Source of the DNA: Baffinella frigidus
Lineage: Eukaryota; Cryptophyceae; Cryptomonadales; Baffinellaceae
NCBI GenBank assembly: GCA_026770585.1
Contig: MU646784.1
Span: forward strand, 191,175-203,488
Direction of reading: 5' to 3'
DNA: 12,314 bases
Positions within the stretch are counted from its first letter, which is position 1; the number at the start of each line of letters is the position of its first letter. Below the pieces are notes generated by a model. That model was not told the DNA's origin. It did no database searches and worked only from the letters and a program-made list of their open reading frames with translations. Positions 7,901-12,160 of the stretch are shown here, one piece after another. The translations under genes and the position numbers were made by a program.

Positions 7901-8641
7901 AATTAACTTTAAGGATAAATTGGTCACGTAACACCCCAGAATCCGGGGTCAACGAAACCATCGTAGCCCAACGAGTGTCTTTGGGGGATGCGACTGCGTC
8001 CCCAAAGTCTTTCTATACGATCTGGGTAGAGAACGGACGATTCTTTTCTTCTTCGACACACCCATTAAAACCATTCCATCGCTTTTTACGGCCCAGTCCG
8101 CCCGACTTGTAAAGCCCCCCCCATTTTTAAATAGGGTGCTCCAGCATTCCCGAGTGGGCACAGGCAAATTCGATTGGTGGTCGTTGAAATTCTCGGGTTG
8201 AATGGGTGCCAACCTGAATTGAAATCCCCCCAGAAGTTTCGGGACACGTCCAACGACACTTTTTCGATTCAAGCATGCTCGTCCGGATGAGATCCTTCGG
8301 CCGGGCCCACGCCCCCCCCAGGGGGGCGTGGGCCCCTTGGTGGGGGCGGGGGGGGCACGCCCGGGCGTGGGCTGGTTACTTCTAGAATATTCGATTCGCC
8401 CTTCCGAACGCACCAATTCAAAAAACACGTGGCTTTTCGGATCAAAGCACGTGGCCTTTCACAACAGAAAACTGGCTTGAAGACTGTGAAAAGTTGACTA
8501 ATACAAAAACTTCGCCCGAACAGTGTAGTGCGGTGTGTGGTTAGGGTTTATTTTGATGATGGGGGCAGGACGCTGGCGCTGCTCGGGCCCGCGTGTTCGG
8601 AGATCCCCGCTGGCGCCCCGTCCCCCGACGTCGCCAACCTG
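400..8641 (+). CDS. Split protein-kinase-like gene, partial, five micro-exons (400-438, 877-967, 1373-1431, 2211-2272, 8569-8641)
   Basis: Seen: five coding blocks, each preceded by CAG and followed by GT, join in phases 0, 1, 0 and 2 to exactly 324 nt (108 codons) with no stop. Conceptual residues 1-13 match kinase helix E (DVVGALAHLH). Residues 14-26 are the catalytic loop with H16-A17-G18 and N23. Residues 33-40 carry D36-F37-D38 in the DFG position. Residues 45-66 form the activation segment ending G-F-E-A-P-E. Residues 77-83 are SDMFALG with the helix F Asp78. Residues 84-108 are the C-lobe after helix F. Known: this order is diagnostic of the eukaryotic protein kinase fold. The glycine loop, catalytic Lys and C-helix would lie upstream of the window, and the RP-containing end downstream. 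Odd: the catalytic Asp of HRD is Gly and DFG is DFD, so catalysis is doubtful. The introns are about 438, 405, 779 and 6296 nt and rich in repeats. It could be an expressed pseudokinase or a decaying family member. The substrate is unknown. Confidence 0.72.
451..694. repeat. Telomere-like heptamer array in intron A
   Basis: Units are CCCTAAA, CCCTGAA and CCCAAAC variants, nearly all 7 bp or in step with it. A homogeneous CCCTAAA core lies at about 520-575. It fills the intron between exons A and B, with the C-rich strand on the sense strand. Confidence 0.95.
710..750 (+). pseudogene. Decayed copy of exon B start
   Basis: After CCAG the sequence reads GTGGTGTACGCGGGG, then one extra G, then GTGAGACCGTCCAACATC. 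It matches the first 14 codons of exon B with a one-base frameshift and His to Tyr in the HRD position. It sits in intron A, 167 bp before the intact exon. It also carries GCGGGG where a normal kinase would encode Arg-Asp, so the HAG change predates this duplication. Confidence 0.65.
748..811 (+). repeat. Tandem 22-bp duplication in intron A
   Basis: CGTCAACTTTTGCCACTCGGGT occurs at 748-769 and again near 789-810, separated by a short spacer. It immediately follows the exon B relic. No coding role is seen. Confidence 0.7.
877..967 (+). CDS. Kinase-like exon B (catalytic loop and DFG-equivalent)
   Basis: Thirty codons plus one base lie between the acceptor CTGCAG (871-876) and the donor GTCCAA (968). 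The translation opens VVHAGVRPANILV, the catalytic loop, where the usual form is H-R-D-x-K-P-x-N. It continues to VLADFDIS, the magnesium-binding motif region, with DFD instead of DFG. The metal-binding Asn and the first DFG Asp are kept, but the HRD Asp is Gly and the loop Lys is Arg. Reading past the donor runs into a MITE at 988 and loses all kinase similarity, which supports the exon end. A frameshifted relic copy lies at 710-750. Confidence 0.75.
988..1125. mobile_element. MITE-like element, family 1 (TIR CCACTTAGCAGC)
   Basis: The 138-bp element is bounded by CCACTTAGCAGC (988-999) and its exact reverse complement (1114-1125). A second full-length copy of 139 bp lies in the opposite orientation at 9802-9940, and the two agree over most of their length. 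It has no coding capacity. It begins 20 bp after the exon B donor. No clear target-site duplication is seen. Confidence 0.75.
1162..1281. repeat. 60-bp tandem repeat, two units
   Basis: ACCCTGCATTTGCACAAACG starts units at 1162 and 1222, and the units agree at about nine bases in ten. Open frames seen across it on both strands result from the 60-bp (multiple of three) period. Confidence 0.85.
1373..1431 (+). CDS. Kinase-like exon C (activation segment)
   Basis: The acceptor is CACGCAG (ends 1372) and the donor is GTGCCC at 1432. Two bases complete the Gly codon begun in exon B, followed by nineteen codons beginning ARTSPQY and ending GSGAGFE. Joined to exon D it reads GFE-APE, the kinase P+1 loop and APE box. 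An alternative acceptor at CCGCAG (ends 1392) would start at the Tyr codon in phase 0, but only the 1372 acceptor matches the phase 1 donor of exon B. Three decayed copies of the exon end occur downstream (1619-1643, 1831-1853, 2791-2813). Confidence 0.68.
1452..1562. repeat. CCCTACT heptamer array
   Basis: There are about ten tandem CCCTACT units, flanked by CCCTACA and CCCATAC forms. Each differs by one or two bases from CCCTAAA, and the 7-bp period is unbroken in the core. Confidence 0.95.
1619..1643 (+). pseudogene. Decayed copy of exon C end
   Basis: GGCTGGGGCCCGAGCTTCAAG followed by GTGCC resembles the last seven codons of exon C and its GTGCCC donor. In frame it reads W-G-P-S-F-K in place of S-G-A-G-F-E. 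It lies inside intron C. Confidence 0.5.
1831..1853 (+). pseudogene. Second decayed copy of exon C end
   Basis: CCGGGGGGACGGGCTTCAAA keeps the core of the exon C end but has lost the GT donor. With the copy at 1619 it belongs to a duplicated block of about 95 bp (about 1560-1650 and 1760-1857) that also shares CGCTAGACCGGTG. Confidence 0.45.
1905..2105. repeat. CCCTAAA array with CCCGAAA variants
   Basis: The core at about 2001-2075 is a perfect CCCTAAA run of ten or more units. The left part has CCCGAAA units. It lies within intron C. Confidence 0.95.
2211..2272 (+). CDS. Kinase-like exon D (APE box and helix F)
   Basis: Twenty codons plus two bases follow the acceptor CCCTCACAG and end at the donor CAG/GTCCGT, a good consensus 5' splice site. 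The product starts APEQQYTG and ends SDMFALG. Glu of APE (residue 66 of the assembled piece) and Asp of helix F (residue 78) are both structural hallmarks of kinases. Two further copies follow within 340 bp (2378-2415 and 2557-2608), both damaged in frame yet both keeping the CAG/GT donor. The open frame spanning this exon also contains intron-derived heptamer repeats and is not the real reading unit. Confidence 0.75.
2299..2350. repeat. Dispersed repeat with CCTACCGTAG core, copy 1
   Basis: AGGAGCCCCC, CCCTAC and TTGCCTACCGTAG occur in the same order and spacing at 5565-5617. The second copy forms an 8-bp stem CTACGGTA/TACCGTAG (5585-5605), while the first keeps only the right arm. Confidence 0.7.
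2378..2415 (+). pseudogene. Decayed copy of exon D (first)
   Basis: TACACGGGGCGG is followed directly by CCTCGGACATGTTTGCCC. Compared with exon D, eight bases (AGCAGCGC) are missing, so the frame is broken. The end still reads SDMFALG in one frame and keeps CAG/GTCCGT at 2413-2421. Confidence 0.7.
2557..2608 (+). pseudogene. Decayed copy of exon D (second)
   Basis: It begins after CCAG with GCAC, like exon D, and ends TCGGGTATGTTCGCCCTCGGCAG before GTGCGT. The total is 52 nt against 62 in exon D, with an in-frame stop in the exon D phase. Both splice edges are recognisable. A weaker start-only copy (CCAGGCACC) lies near 2463. Confidence 0.55.
2791..2813 (+). pseudogene. Third copy of exon C end, fused to a P-E-L continuation
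   Basis: One frame reads GGAGFEGPELH, close to the kinase G-F-x-A-P-E-L box, without an intron at the usual place (GAG/GGGCC). It lies in intron D, after exon D and its copies. It may be a relic from a related kinase or a chance match in GC-rich DNA. Confidence 0.4.
2874..3153. repeat. Dispersed 17-bp motif GAGTTGCTTTACAAAAC
   Basis: Full copies occur near 2878, 3068 and 3135, with variants near 3095 and 3113. It flanks and partly overlaps the fold-back element. Confidence 0.7.
2908..3049. repeat. Fold-back element with about 25-bp arms
   Basis: AACCACACGACGCCACT at the left pairs with AGTGGCGTCGTGTGGTT at the right, extended by GACCTCT/AGAGGTC after a small mismatch. The loop is about 90 bp. 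Confidence 0.75.
3187..3357. repeat. Minisatellite of CTTTTACCGTCTTATA units
   Basis: A unit CTTTTACCGTCTTATA of about 16 bp recurs about seven times. It alternates with CGTCCCCTA, giving a compound 25-bp unit at several positions. There are no CRISPR-like unique spacers. Confidence 0.85.
3441..3595. repeat. ACACTCC heptamer array
   Basis: About 20 tandem 7-bp units of CCACACT, with occasional CCACAAT. The period equals that of the telomere-like arrays, but the unit is more diverged. Long frames on both strands here come from the repeat. Confidence 0.95.
3858..3898. repeat. Inverted repeat partner of 5117-5157
   Basis: These 41 bp match the reverse complement of 5117-5157 with about four mismatches (core CTTTTAAAATGCTGATAGTA). 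The pair encloses 1.3 kb holding MITE families 2, 3 and 4. The two could be ends of a larger composite element or two copies of a small one. Confidence 0.7.
4121..4141. repeat. Short dispersed repeat TATGCCTRAAATAGCATAT
   Basis: It is present at 4121-4141 and 7706-7726 with one difference, and is itself partly palindromic (ATGC/GCAT). Confidence 0.7.
4271..4494. mobile_element. MITE-like family 3, internally amplified (72 bp x 3)
   Basis: Three 72-bp units start at 4271, 4343 and 4415, each with AACTTGGGCRAYGAA and TTTACTACACATAA. Only the last unit ends in the complete inverted terminus GTGTAGTAAATTTCATTGCC (to 4494). Related copies are at 6006-6076, 10131-10203 and 10745-10793. The 24-codon periodicity keeps a minus-strand frame open without indicating a gene. 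Confidence 0.75.
4530..4708. mobile_element. MITE-like family 2 (TIR CCACACGGTGGRCTAC), copy 1
   Basis: The left TIR is 4530-4545 and the right TIR 4693-4708, matching at 15 of 16 positions when inverted. Compared with copies 2 and 3 it carries about 40 extra bases. That insert turns ATCAAAAGTCAACTTATGT (4555-4573) into a perfect 19-bp hairpin with its inverse at 4582-4600 and an 8-nt loop. Confidence 0.8.
4718..4798. mobile_element. Fold-back element family 4, copy 1
   Basis: 4726-4798 is a near-perfect inverted repeat (GAGAAATGAGTTATGGCATA on the left, its inverse on the right; arms about 35 bp). The left arm with TTGAATAGGAGAAAT is shared with 11217-11330. Confidence 0.7.
4803..4877. repeat. 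Cluster of three adjacent perfect hairpins
   Basis: These are a 16-bp palindrome of six A, GGCC and six T (4803-4818), CGGGCCAC/GTGGCCCG with a 5-nt loop (4829-4849), and GAAGCCAAGCCAC/GTGGCTTGGCTTC with a 2-nt loop (4850-4877). They follow directly after the family 4 hairpin ending at 4798. Confidence 0.85.
4913..4993. repeat. GAGA / CAGA purine-rich microsatellite
   Basis: (GAGA)n with GCGAGA steps, then about seven CAGA units, then GAGAGA. The plus strand is strongly purine-rich. Confidence 0.95.
5097..5135. repeat. Perfect 39-bp hairpin
   Basis: CTGATAGTACAATTTTGTA (5097-5115) is followed by a single C and then its exact inverse (5117-5135). The right arm continues into the 41-bp inverted partner of 3858-3898. 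Confidence 0.9.
5361..5380. repeat. Dispersed 20-bp repeat GAAAAGGYGAATAGACGGAC
   Basis: It is found at 5361-5380 and 6340-6359 in the same orientation with one difference. Its function is unknown. Confidence 0.65.
5565..5617. repeat. Dispersed repeat with CCTACCGTAG core, copy 2
   Basis: It is a direct copy of 2299-2350, with a hairpin at 5585-5605 (8-bp perfect arms, 5-nt loop). Confidence 0.7.
5795..5932. mobile_element. MITE-like family 2, copy 2
   Basis: It runs from CCGCACGGTGGACTAC to GTAGCCGACCGTGTGG, 138 bp. The interior shares CATCAAAAGTCAACTT, AATTTGGTCACGTGACACC and GACGGAACC with the other copies. Confidence 0.75.
6006..6076. mobile_element. MITE-like family 3, short copy
   Basis: The left end CCAACGAAAATTAGTACCC and right end GTGTAGTAAATGCCATTGCC correspond to the family 3 termini. 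It is about 71 bp and degenerate. Confidence 0.6.
6181..6253. repeat. Inverted segmental repeat, left partner of 7077-7142
   Basis: AACGTGACCAA, CTGACTTTTGGCGTGTTTCC and AGAAACAATCCAATAA appear here and, inverted, at 7077-7142 with few mismatches. Shorter pieces of the GGCGTGTTTCC motif occur near 6429 (minus) and 6848 (plus). About 0.8 kb lies between the arms. Confidence 0.75.
6693..6718. repeat. Dispersed repeat, second copy of 4212-4237
   Basis: CACAGTGTGCATCCACTGGA and the next six bases occur at both places with one difference. Confidence 0.7.
6936..6963. repeat. 12-bp perfect hairpin
   Basis: CCGTTGAGTCAA (6936-6947) and TTGACTCAACGG (6952-6963) with a 4-nt loop. Confidence 0.85.
7204..7256. 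repeat. Nested hairpin with GGGTCGCGACCC centre
   Basis: GGTCAGCAA (7216-7224) pairs with TTGCTGACC (7241-7249) around the 12-bp palindrome GGGTCGCGACCC (7226-7237). Outer CGTGT/ACACG pairing extends the stem. Confidence 0.8.
7469..7507. repeat. Dispersed repeat CCACTCGAGAATGCTGGAGC, inverted pair with 8119-8157
   Basis: The 39 bp match the reverse complement of 8119-8157 with about five differences. A third, shorter copy (24 bp) is at 1131-1154, just after the family 1 MITE. The pair encloses family 2 copy 3. Confidence 0.75.
7851..7978. mobile_element. MITE-like family 2, copy 3
   Basis: It starts CCACACGGTGGACTGC, and its interior closely matches copy 1 (AATTGGTCACGTAACACC, GGGGTCAACGAAACC). 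The right terminus is replaced by CCCAACGAGTGT (7967-7978), a 12-mer also found just left of the element at 7837-7848. Confidence 0.7.
8303..8335. repeat. GC-rich 15-bp perfect hairpin
   Basis: GGGCCCACGCCCCCC (8303-8317), a 3-nt loop, then its exact inverse (8321-8335). A related imperfect inverse (CACGCCCGGGCGTG) follows at 8356-8369. It lies about 230 bp before exon E. Confidence 0.9.
8569..8641 (+). CDS. Kinase-like exon E (C-lobe after helix F)
   Basis: The first base completes the Arg codon split by the exon D donor, giving FALG-RTLALL, a usual continuation of kinase helix F. Twenty-four codons follow and end SPDVANL. The acceptor is GGGGGCAG (ends 8568) and the donor is GTACTC at 8642. 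Reading on instead meets a stop five codons later and then CCCTATA repeats, so the donor is preferred. Partial copies lie at 9756-9778, 9960-9990 and 10362-10427. The distance from exon D (6.3 kb) makes this the least certain junction, although phase and protein sense agree. Confidence 0.6.
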
Positions 8642-8650
8642 GTACTCCTG

Positions 8651-9176
8651 AACTATTAACTATATACCCCAAACCCTAAACTGCATACCCTAAACCCTAG
8701 ACTATATACCCTACACCCTGTGCTATGTACCCTAAACCCTAAACTGTATACCCTAAAGCCTGATCTATATACCCTAAACTCTCAACTACATACCGAGAAC
8801 CTAAACTATATACCCTAAAGCCTGAACTATATACCCTATACCCTATACCCTATACCCTATACCCTGTACCCTATACCCTATACCCTATACCCTATACCCT
8901 ATACCCTATCCCTACCCTATACCCTATACCCTAAATCCTATACCCTATACCCTATCCCTACCCTATACCATATACCCTATACTCTTTACCCTATACCCTA
9001 TACCCTATACCCTATACCCTATACCCTATACCCTATACCCTAAGCTGTATACCCTATACCCTATACCCTGTACCCTATACCCTATACCCTATACCCTATA
9101 CCCTATACCCTAACCCTATACCCTGTACCCTGCACCGTATACCCTCCTCTACCCTCTACCTCATACTCTATACCCT
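8651..9176. repeat. CCCTATA heptamer array
   Basis: It begins with mixed CCCTAAA and CTATATA units and becomes nearly pure CCCTATA from about 8830. Sporadic CCCTGTA and shortened CCCTA units break the phase. It starts within 15 bp of the exon E donor. Confidence 0.95.
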
Positions 9177-9183
9177 AAAACTA

Positions 9184-9262
9184 AACCATAAATCATAAAC
9201 CATAAACCATAAACCATAAACCATAAACCATAAACCATAAACCATAAACCATAAACCATAAT
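9184..9262. repeat. AACCATA heptamer array
   Basis: About eleven tandem units of AACCATA, equal to TTTATGG on the other strand, one base from TTTAGGG. Confidence 0.95.
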
Positions 9263-9390
9263 AGACCCAACCGATGTTTAGCGTTGAGCGTTGAGGGGTC
9301 AGCCCCGCCAGCTGAGAGTTCCCCTCAAACCTAAACTATGTACCCGAGACCCACAACACTAAACACTTAACCATAATAGATCCAACCCAC

Positions 9391-9750
9391 GTTCAGGGTT
9401 TAGCGGTTATCGGTTAGCGTGTAGCGTGTAGCATTGATCGTTGAGCGTTGAGCGTTGATCGTTTAGCGTTTAGCGTGTAGCCTTTAGCCGTTAGCGTTGA
9501 GCGTTGAGCGTGTAGGGTGTAGCCTTCAGCTTTTAGCCGTTAGCCGTTAGCCGTTAGCCGTTAGCGTTAAGCGTTGAGTGAGCCTTTAGCCTTTAGCCTT
9601 TAGCCTTAAGCCTTAAGCCTTGAGCCTTGAGCGTTTAGCGTTCAGCGGTTAACGTTCAGCGTTAAGCGTTGAGCGTTTAGCGTCTAGCGCTTAGCGTTCA
9701 GCGTCCAGCGTTTATCATGTAGCGTTCAGCGTTCAGCGTTTAGGGGTTAG
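9391..9750. repeat. TTTAGCG / TTGAGCG array, G-rich strand on plus
   Basis: It consists of 6-7 bp units such as GTTTAGC, GTTGAGC, CCTTTAG and CCGTTAG. The orientation is opposite to the CCCTATA array on its left. Confidence 0.9.
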
Positions 9751-9755
9751 CGCAG

Positions 9756-9778
9756 GCCCGCGTGCTCGGAGTTCCCCG
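9756..9778 (+). pseudogene. Partial copy of exon E (first)
   Basis: GCCCGCGTGCTCGGAGTTCCCCG matches the middle of exon E at 20 or more of 23 positions. It starts just after CAG and stops abruptly at AAACCCTAAA heptamers. Confidence 0.6.
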
Positions 9779-9801
9779 AAACCCTAAACTATGTACCCTA
9801 T

Positions 9802-9940
9802 CCACTCAGCAGGCACCGCGGTCTTCACGGATGCAGTCCATCTAAACGATTTGTACCAGAATCTTATCCATTGCTATGGATTTCAACCGGAATTTCCCCC
9901 GAGAATCCGGGGGAAAATATCTTCGGCCGCTGCTAAGTGG
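9802..9940. mobile_element. MITE-like element, family 1, inverted copy
   Basis: Its TIRs are CCACTCAGCAGG (9802-9813) and GCTGCTAAGTGG (9929-9940). The interior is the reverse complement of 988-1125, with a nearly identical stretch ATGGATAAGATTCT / AAATCGTTTAGATGGACTG on the minus strand. It inserted among heptamer repeats close to exon E relics. Confidence 0.75.
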
Positions 9941-9959
9941 CCCTGAACACTGAACACTG

Positions 9960-9990
9960 TCGGGACAGCGCCCCCCTCGCCCGCGGGCCT
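9960..9990 (+). pseudogene. Partial copy of exon E (second)
   Basis: TCGGGACAGCGCCCCCCTCGCCCGC shares its core with the copy at 10362-10427 and more weakly with exon E. It lies 20 bp after a MITE end at 9940. Confidence 0.45.
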
Positions 9991-10098
9991 GGAACTCAAC
10001 CCTGAACCCTCTACTGCGAATAACCCGTCAACGCTTTAGGGTTTATTGGTAAAAGGGTTCGGGTGCACGAACCCCTGGTTGAGGTGTAGAGGGGTTTC

Positions 10099-10235
10099 AT
10101 CTCCATACAAGTATTAATTAATTGCTTTTGGCGTAACGAAATTTACTACACAAATACTCTACTATTACTTTTATAAGCAAATCGTGTAGTAATTTTCGTT
10201 GCCCAAGAGCAATTAATTGATACGTGTATGGAGAT
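10099..10235. mobile_element. Long inverted-repeat element with family 3 core
   Basis: The outer arms start ATCTCCATAC and end GTATGGAGAT. The arms run on through AATTAATTGC into the family 3 terminus (AACGAAATTTACTACAC on the left, GTGTAGTAATTTTCGTT on the right). The arms are about 55 bp each with a few mismatches, in a total of 137 bp. It is flanked by heptamer-type sequence. Confidence 0.8.
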
Positions 10236-10264
10236 TAGGTTAGGGTGTATGCCTCGTGCTGGGG

Positions 10265-10358
10265 TTAGGGTTCGTTCGGCGTACAGGGGAGTAGGGTGTA
10301 GGGTATAGGGTACGCCGACAGGGTACAGGGTTCAGGGTATAGGGTAACCCTAAGGGTT
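10265..10358. repeat. TAGGG-type units ending in a tail-to-tail junction
   Basis: GTAGGGT, ATAGGGT and TCAGGGT units run up to AACCCTAAGGGTT (10346-10358), where C-rich and G-rich units meet in a 13-nt near-palindrome. Confidence 0.75.
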
Positions 10359-10361
10359 TAC

Positions 10362-10427
10362 TCGAGCGTGCTCGGAGGTCCCCGACAGCGCCCCCCCTCG
10401 CCCGCTGTCCTGCTGCCCTGCTACTCC
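10362..10427 (+). pseudogene. Near full-length decayed copy of exon E
   Basis: GAGCGTGCTCGGAGGTCCCCG aligns with the exon E core. GACAGCGCC, CCCGCTGTCC and CTGCTACTCC follow and align loosely with the exon E tail and its donor region. In one frame it reads CSEVPDSAPP. Small insertions and deletions disturb the frame. Confidence 0.5.
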
Positions 10428-10744
10428 CAAACCCTAACGCCTGTGCGCCGAATGAACCCTGGTACTATGTACACCGAATAAACCCTGTACACCAAATTAA
10501 ACCAATGTACACCGGATACATCTTTGTGCCCTAACGCATGTGCGCCGAATAAGCTCTGGTACTGAACCCAGCACCCCACTGCCAATCTCATCTGGAACGT
10601 CTCATAAATTATCAACTTCAGGGGTCAGGGTTAAGGGTTTCATGTGATCAAGGACTTGTAATCTAGGGGTTCAGGGTTTACGGTTGAGGGTTTACGGGTG
10701 AACGCTGAGCGCTGAGCGCTGATGGGTTAGGGTTCAGGGACAGA

Positions 10745-10793
10745 TGCTTTAATATTACTGGTAAGAACGAATTGTGTAGTAATTTTCGTTGCC
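10745..10793. mobile_element. MITE-like family 3, half copy
   Basis: TGCTTTAATATTACTGGTAA followed by GTGTAGTAATTTTCGTTGCC combines internal and right-end sequence of family 3. The left end is missing. Confidence 0.6.
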
Positions 10794-10944
10794 AGGAAAT
10801 GAAAGAAAAATGGGTTTCCCCGGATAAGATCGCGCCACCGGGGGGGTACCACTGTGGAGCTTTAGTCGTTTTCAAACCTTGATATCACACTGTCGAGCGA
10901 GGAGGGAACAACTTAAAAGGTTTTAGGAACTTTCACCTGAACGC

Positions 10945-10996
10945 CAAGGTCGTTTTTCGACCTTGACTGTCCTAAATGTGCCGAGTTCGCTCGGCA
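10945..10996. other. Two hairpins, second with a TTCG loop
   Basis: CAAGGTCG/CGACCTTG with five T in the loop (10945-10965) is followed 13 bp on by TGCCGAG-TTCG-CTCGGCA (10979-10996). UUCG tetraloops are very stable in RNA. No ncRNA family is recognised. Confidence 0.6.
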
Positions 10997-11029
10997 GCGG
11001 CCTAGCTCTGCCTGCGTTTTAAACCATTA

Positions 11030-11125
11030 ACTATAAACCATAAATCATAATAAACCATAATAAACCATACTGAACCATAATAAACCATAATAAACCACAA
11101 ACCATAAACCATGAACCACAAACCG
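11030..11125. repeat. TAAACCATAA-type array
   Basis: It mixes AACCATA heptamers and 10-bp TAAACCATAA units, followed by unrecognised unique sequence to about 11180. Confidence 0.85.
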
Positions 11126-11216
11126 GTTATTGGCTGGAGGGTAATAACGTATCGGAGGTATCGGCACTTATCGGCCTCCCAGCTCATAACTACCAATAAC
11201 TCTTATATCAGAAGAT

Positions 11217-11330
11217 AACTGAATCAGTTCCCTAATTAGCGTTTTTATTTAATCAGGAGGCCTAGTTATTTATTATGCCCTAACTAATTTCTCCTATTCA
11301 ACCTCCTATTGAAAAGGAGGTGATTCAGTT
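11217..11330. mobile_element. Fold-back element family 4, copy 2, with 10-bp TIRs
   Basis: The ends are AACTGAATCA (11217-11226) and TGATTCAGTT (11321-11330). On the minus strand the interior reads TTGAATAGGAGAAATTAGTTA, then GGCATAATAA, like 4718-4762. An internal stem ACCTCCT/AGGAGGT sits near the right end. The identical 17-mer AGCTCATAACTACCAAT lies at 11181-11197 and 11331-11347, on both sides. Confidence 0.65.
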
Positions 11331-11370
11331 AGCTCATAACTACCAATGCCTTTGACTGTGCGCCTCGCCT

Positions 11371-11755
11371 TGACCCTGAATCATGAACCCTAAACCCTAC
11401 ATCCTAAACTCTAAACCCTCAACCCTAAACCTGTACGCTTCGCCTGAACCCTAAACCCTGAACCTTGAACCCTGAACCCTGAACCATGGACCATGGACCC
11501 TGCACCCTGCACCCTGCACCCTGCACCCTGAACCATGGACCCTGATCCCTAAACCCTGAACCCTGAACCCTAAACCCTAAACTCTTGACCCTGAACCCTG
11601 AACCCTGCACCCTGAATCATGGACCCTCAACCCTAAACCCTAAACCCTAAACCCTAAACCCTAAACCCTAAACCCTAAACTCTGGACCCTGAACCCTGAA
11701 CCCTGAACCCTGAACCCTGGACCCTGAACCATGGACCATCAACACTGAACACTGA
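11371..11755. repeat. Mixed CCCTAAA / CCCTGAA / CCCTGCA / CCATGGA array
   Basis: Successive 7-bp unit types occur in local blocks, with a pure CCCTAAA block at about 11632-11680. Minus-strand frames rich in RVQG are translations of this repeat. Confidence 0.95.
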
Positions 11756-11764
11756 ACACTGAAC

Positions 11765-11893
11765 ACTGGACCCTGGATGCTGGACTCTGGACCCCGGACC
11801 CCGGACCCCGGACCCTGGACCCTGGACCCTGGACCCTGGACCCTGGACCCTGGACCCTGGACCCTGGACCCTGGACCCTGGACCCTGGACCCT
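11765..11893. repeat. CCCTGGA heptamer array
   Basis: About fifteen near-identical GGACCCT units, with a short GGACCCC block on the left. It ends abruptly at CCCTGTTTGG. It is one of the most homogeneous arrays in the window, which suggests a recent expansion. Confidence 0.95.
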
Positions 11894-11954
11894 GTTTGGA
11901 AGGCTACATACGCGCGGCCGATAAACCCAAAATCCGAAGCCAGAAACCAAGAAT

Positions 11955-12118
11955 CATGAACCATAAACCATAAACCGTACACCATAAACCATAAATCACA
12001 AACCACAAACCACAAACCAAAACCGGTAAACCACAAACAATAAACCATCAACTTAGGGTTTAGGGTTTAGCGGTTCAAACCATGAACCATAAATTTAGGG
12101 TTTAGGGTTTAGCGTAAA
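11955..12118. repeat. AACCATA units and two inverted TTTAGGG blocks
   Basis: TTAGGGTTTAGGGTTTAGCG occurs at 12053-12072 and 12095-12114 on the plus strand, embedded in C-rich heptamers of opposite polarity. Confidence 0.85.
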
Positions 12119-12160
12119 CCCTGACGACACTCTTTCTTGATTTGTGACTACTCCCTGAAC

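Larger units (their letters stand above)
2273..8568 (+). other. Inferred 6.3-kb intron D, rich in hairpins and MITEs
   Basis: This span has no open frame with recognisable protein features. It contains exon relics (to 2813), a fold-back (2908-3049), minisatellites (3187-3357, 3441-3595), MITE families 2, 3 and 4, several perfect palindromes and inverted segmental pairs. Stretches with nothing recognised are about 5160-5320, 5620-5790, 6270-6480, 7260-7460, 7510-7700 and 7980-8115. The longest frame (7949-8428, minus) runs across repeat ends and a GC hairpin and is not treated as a gene. Separate transcripts inside the intron cannot be excluded. Confidence 0.5.

Noticed and set aside
7949-8428. 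Longest open frame in the window (159 codons, minus strand)
   Set aside because: It begins inside a MITE terminus region, crosses a dispersed repeat and a GC-only hairpin, and shows no recognisable domain or biased composition apart from the hairpin-derived Pro/Gly run.
10979-10996. Bacterial-type intrinsic terminator
   Set aside because: There is no T-tract after the stem and the context is eukaryotic.
11425-12051. Overlapping minus-strand frames rich in RVQG and LWF
   Set aside because: They are pure translation of CCCTGAA, CCCTGGA and AACCATA heptamers.
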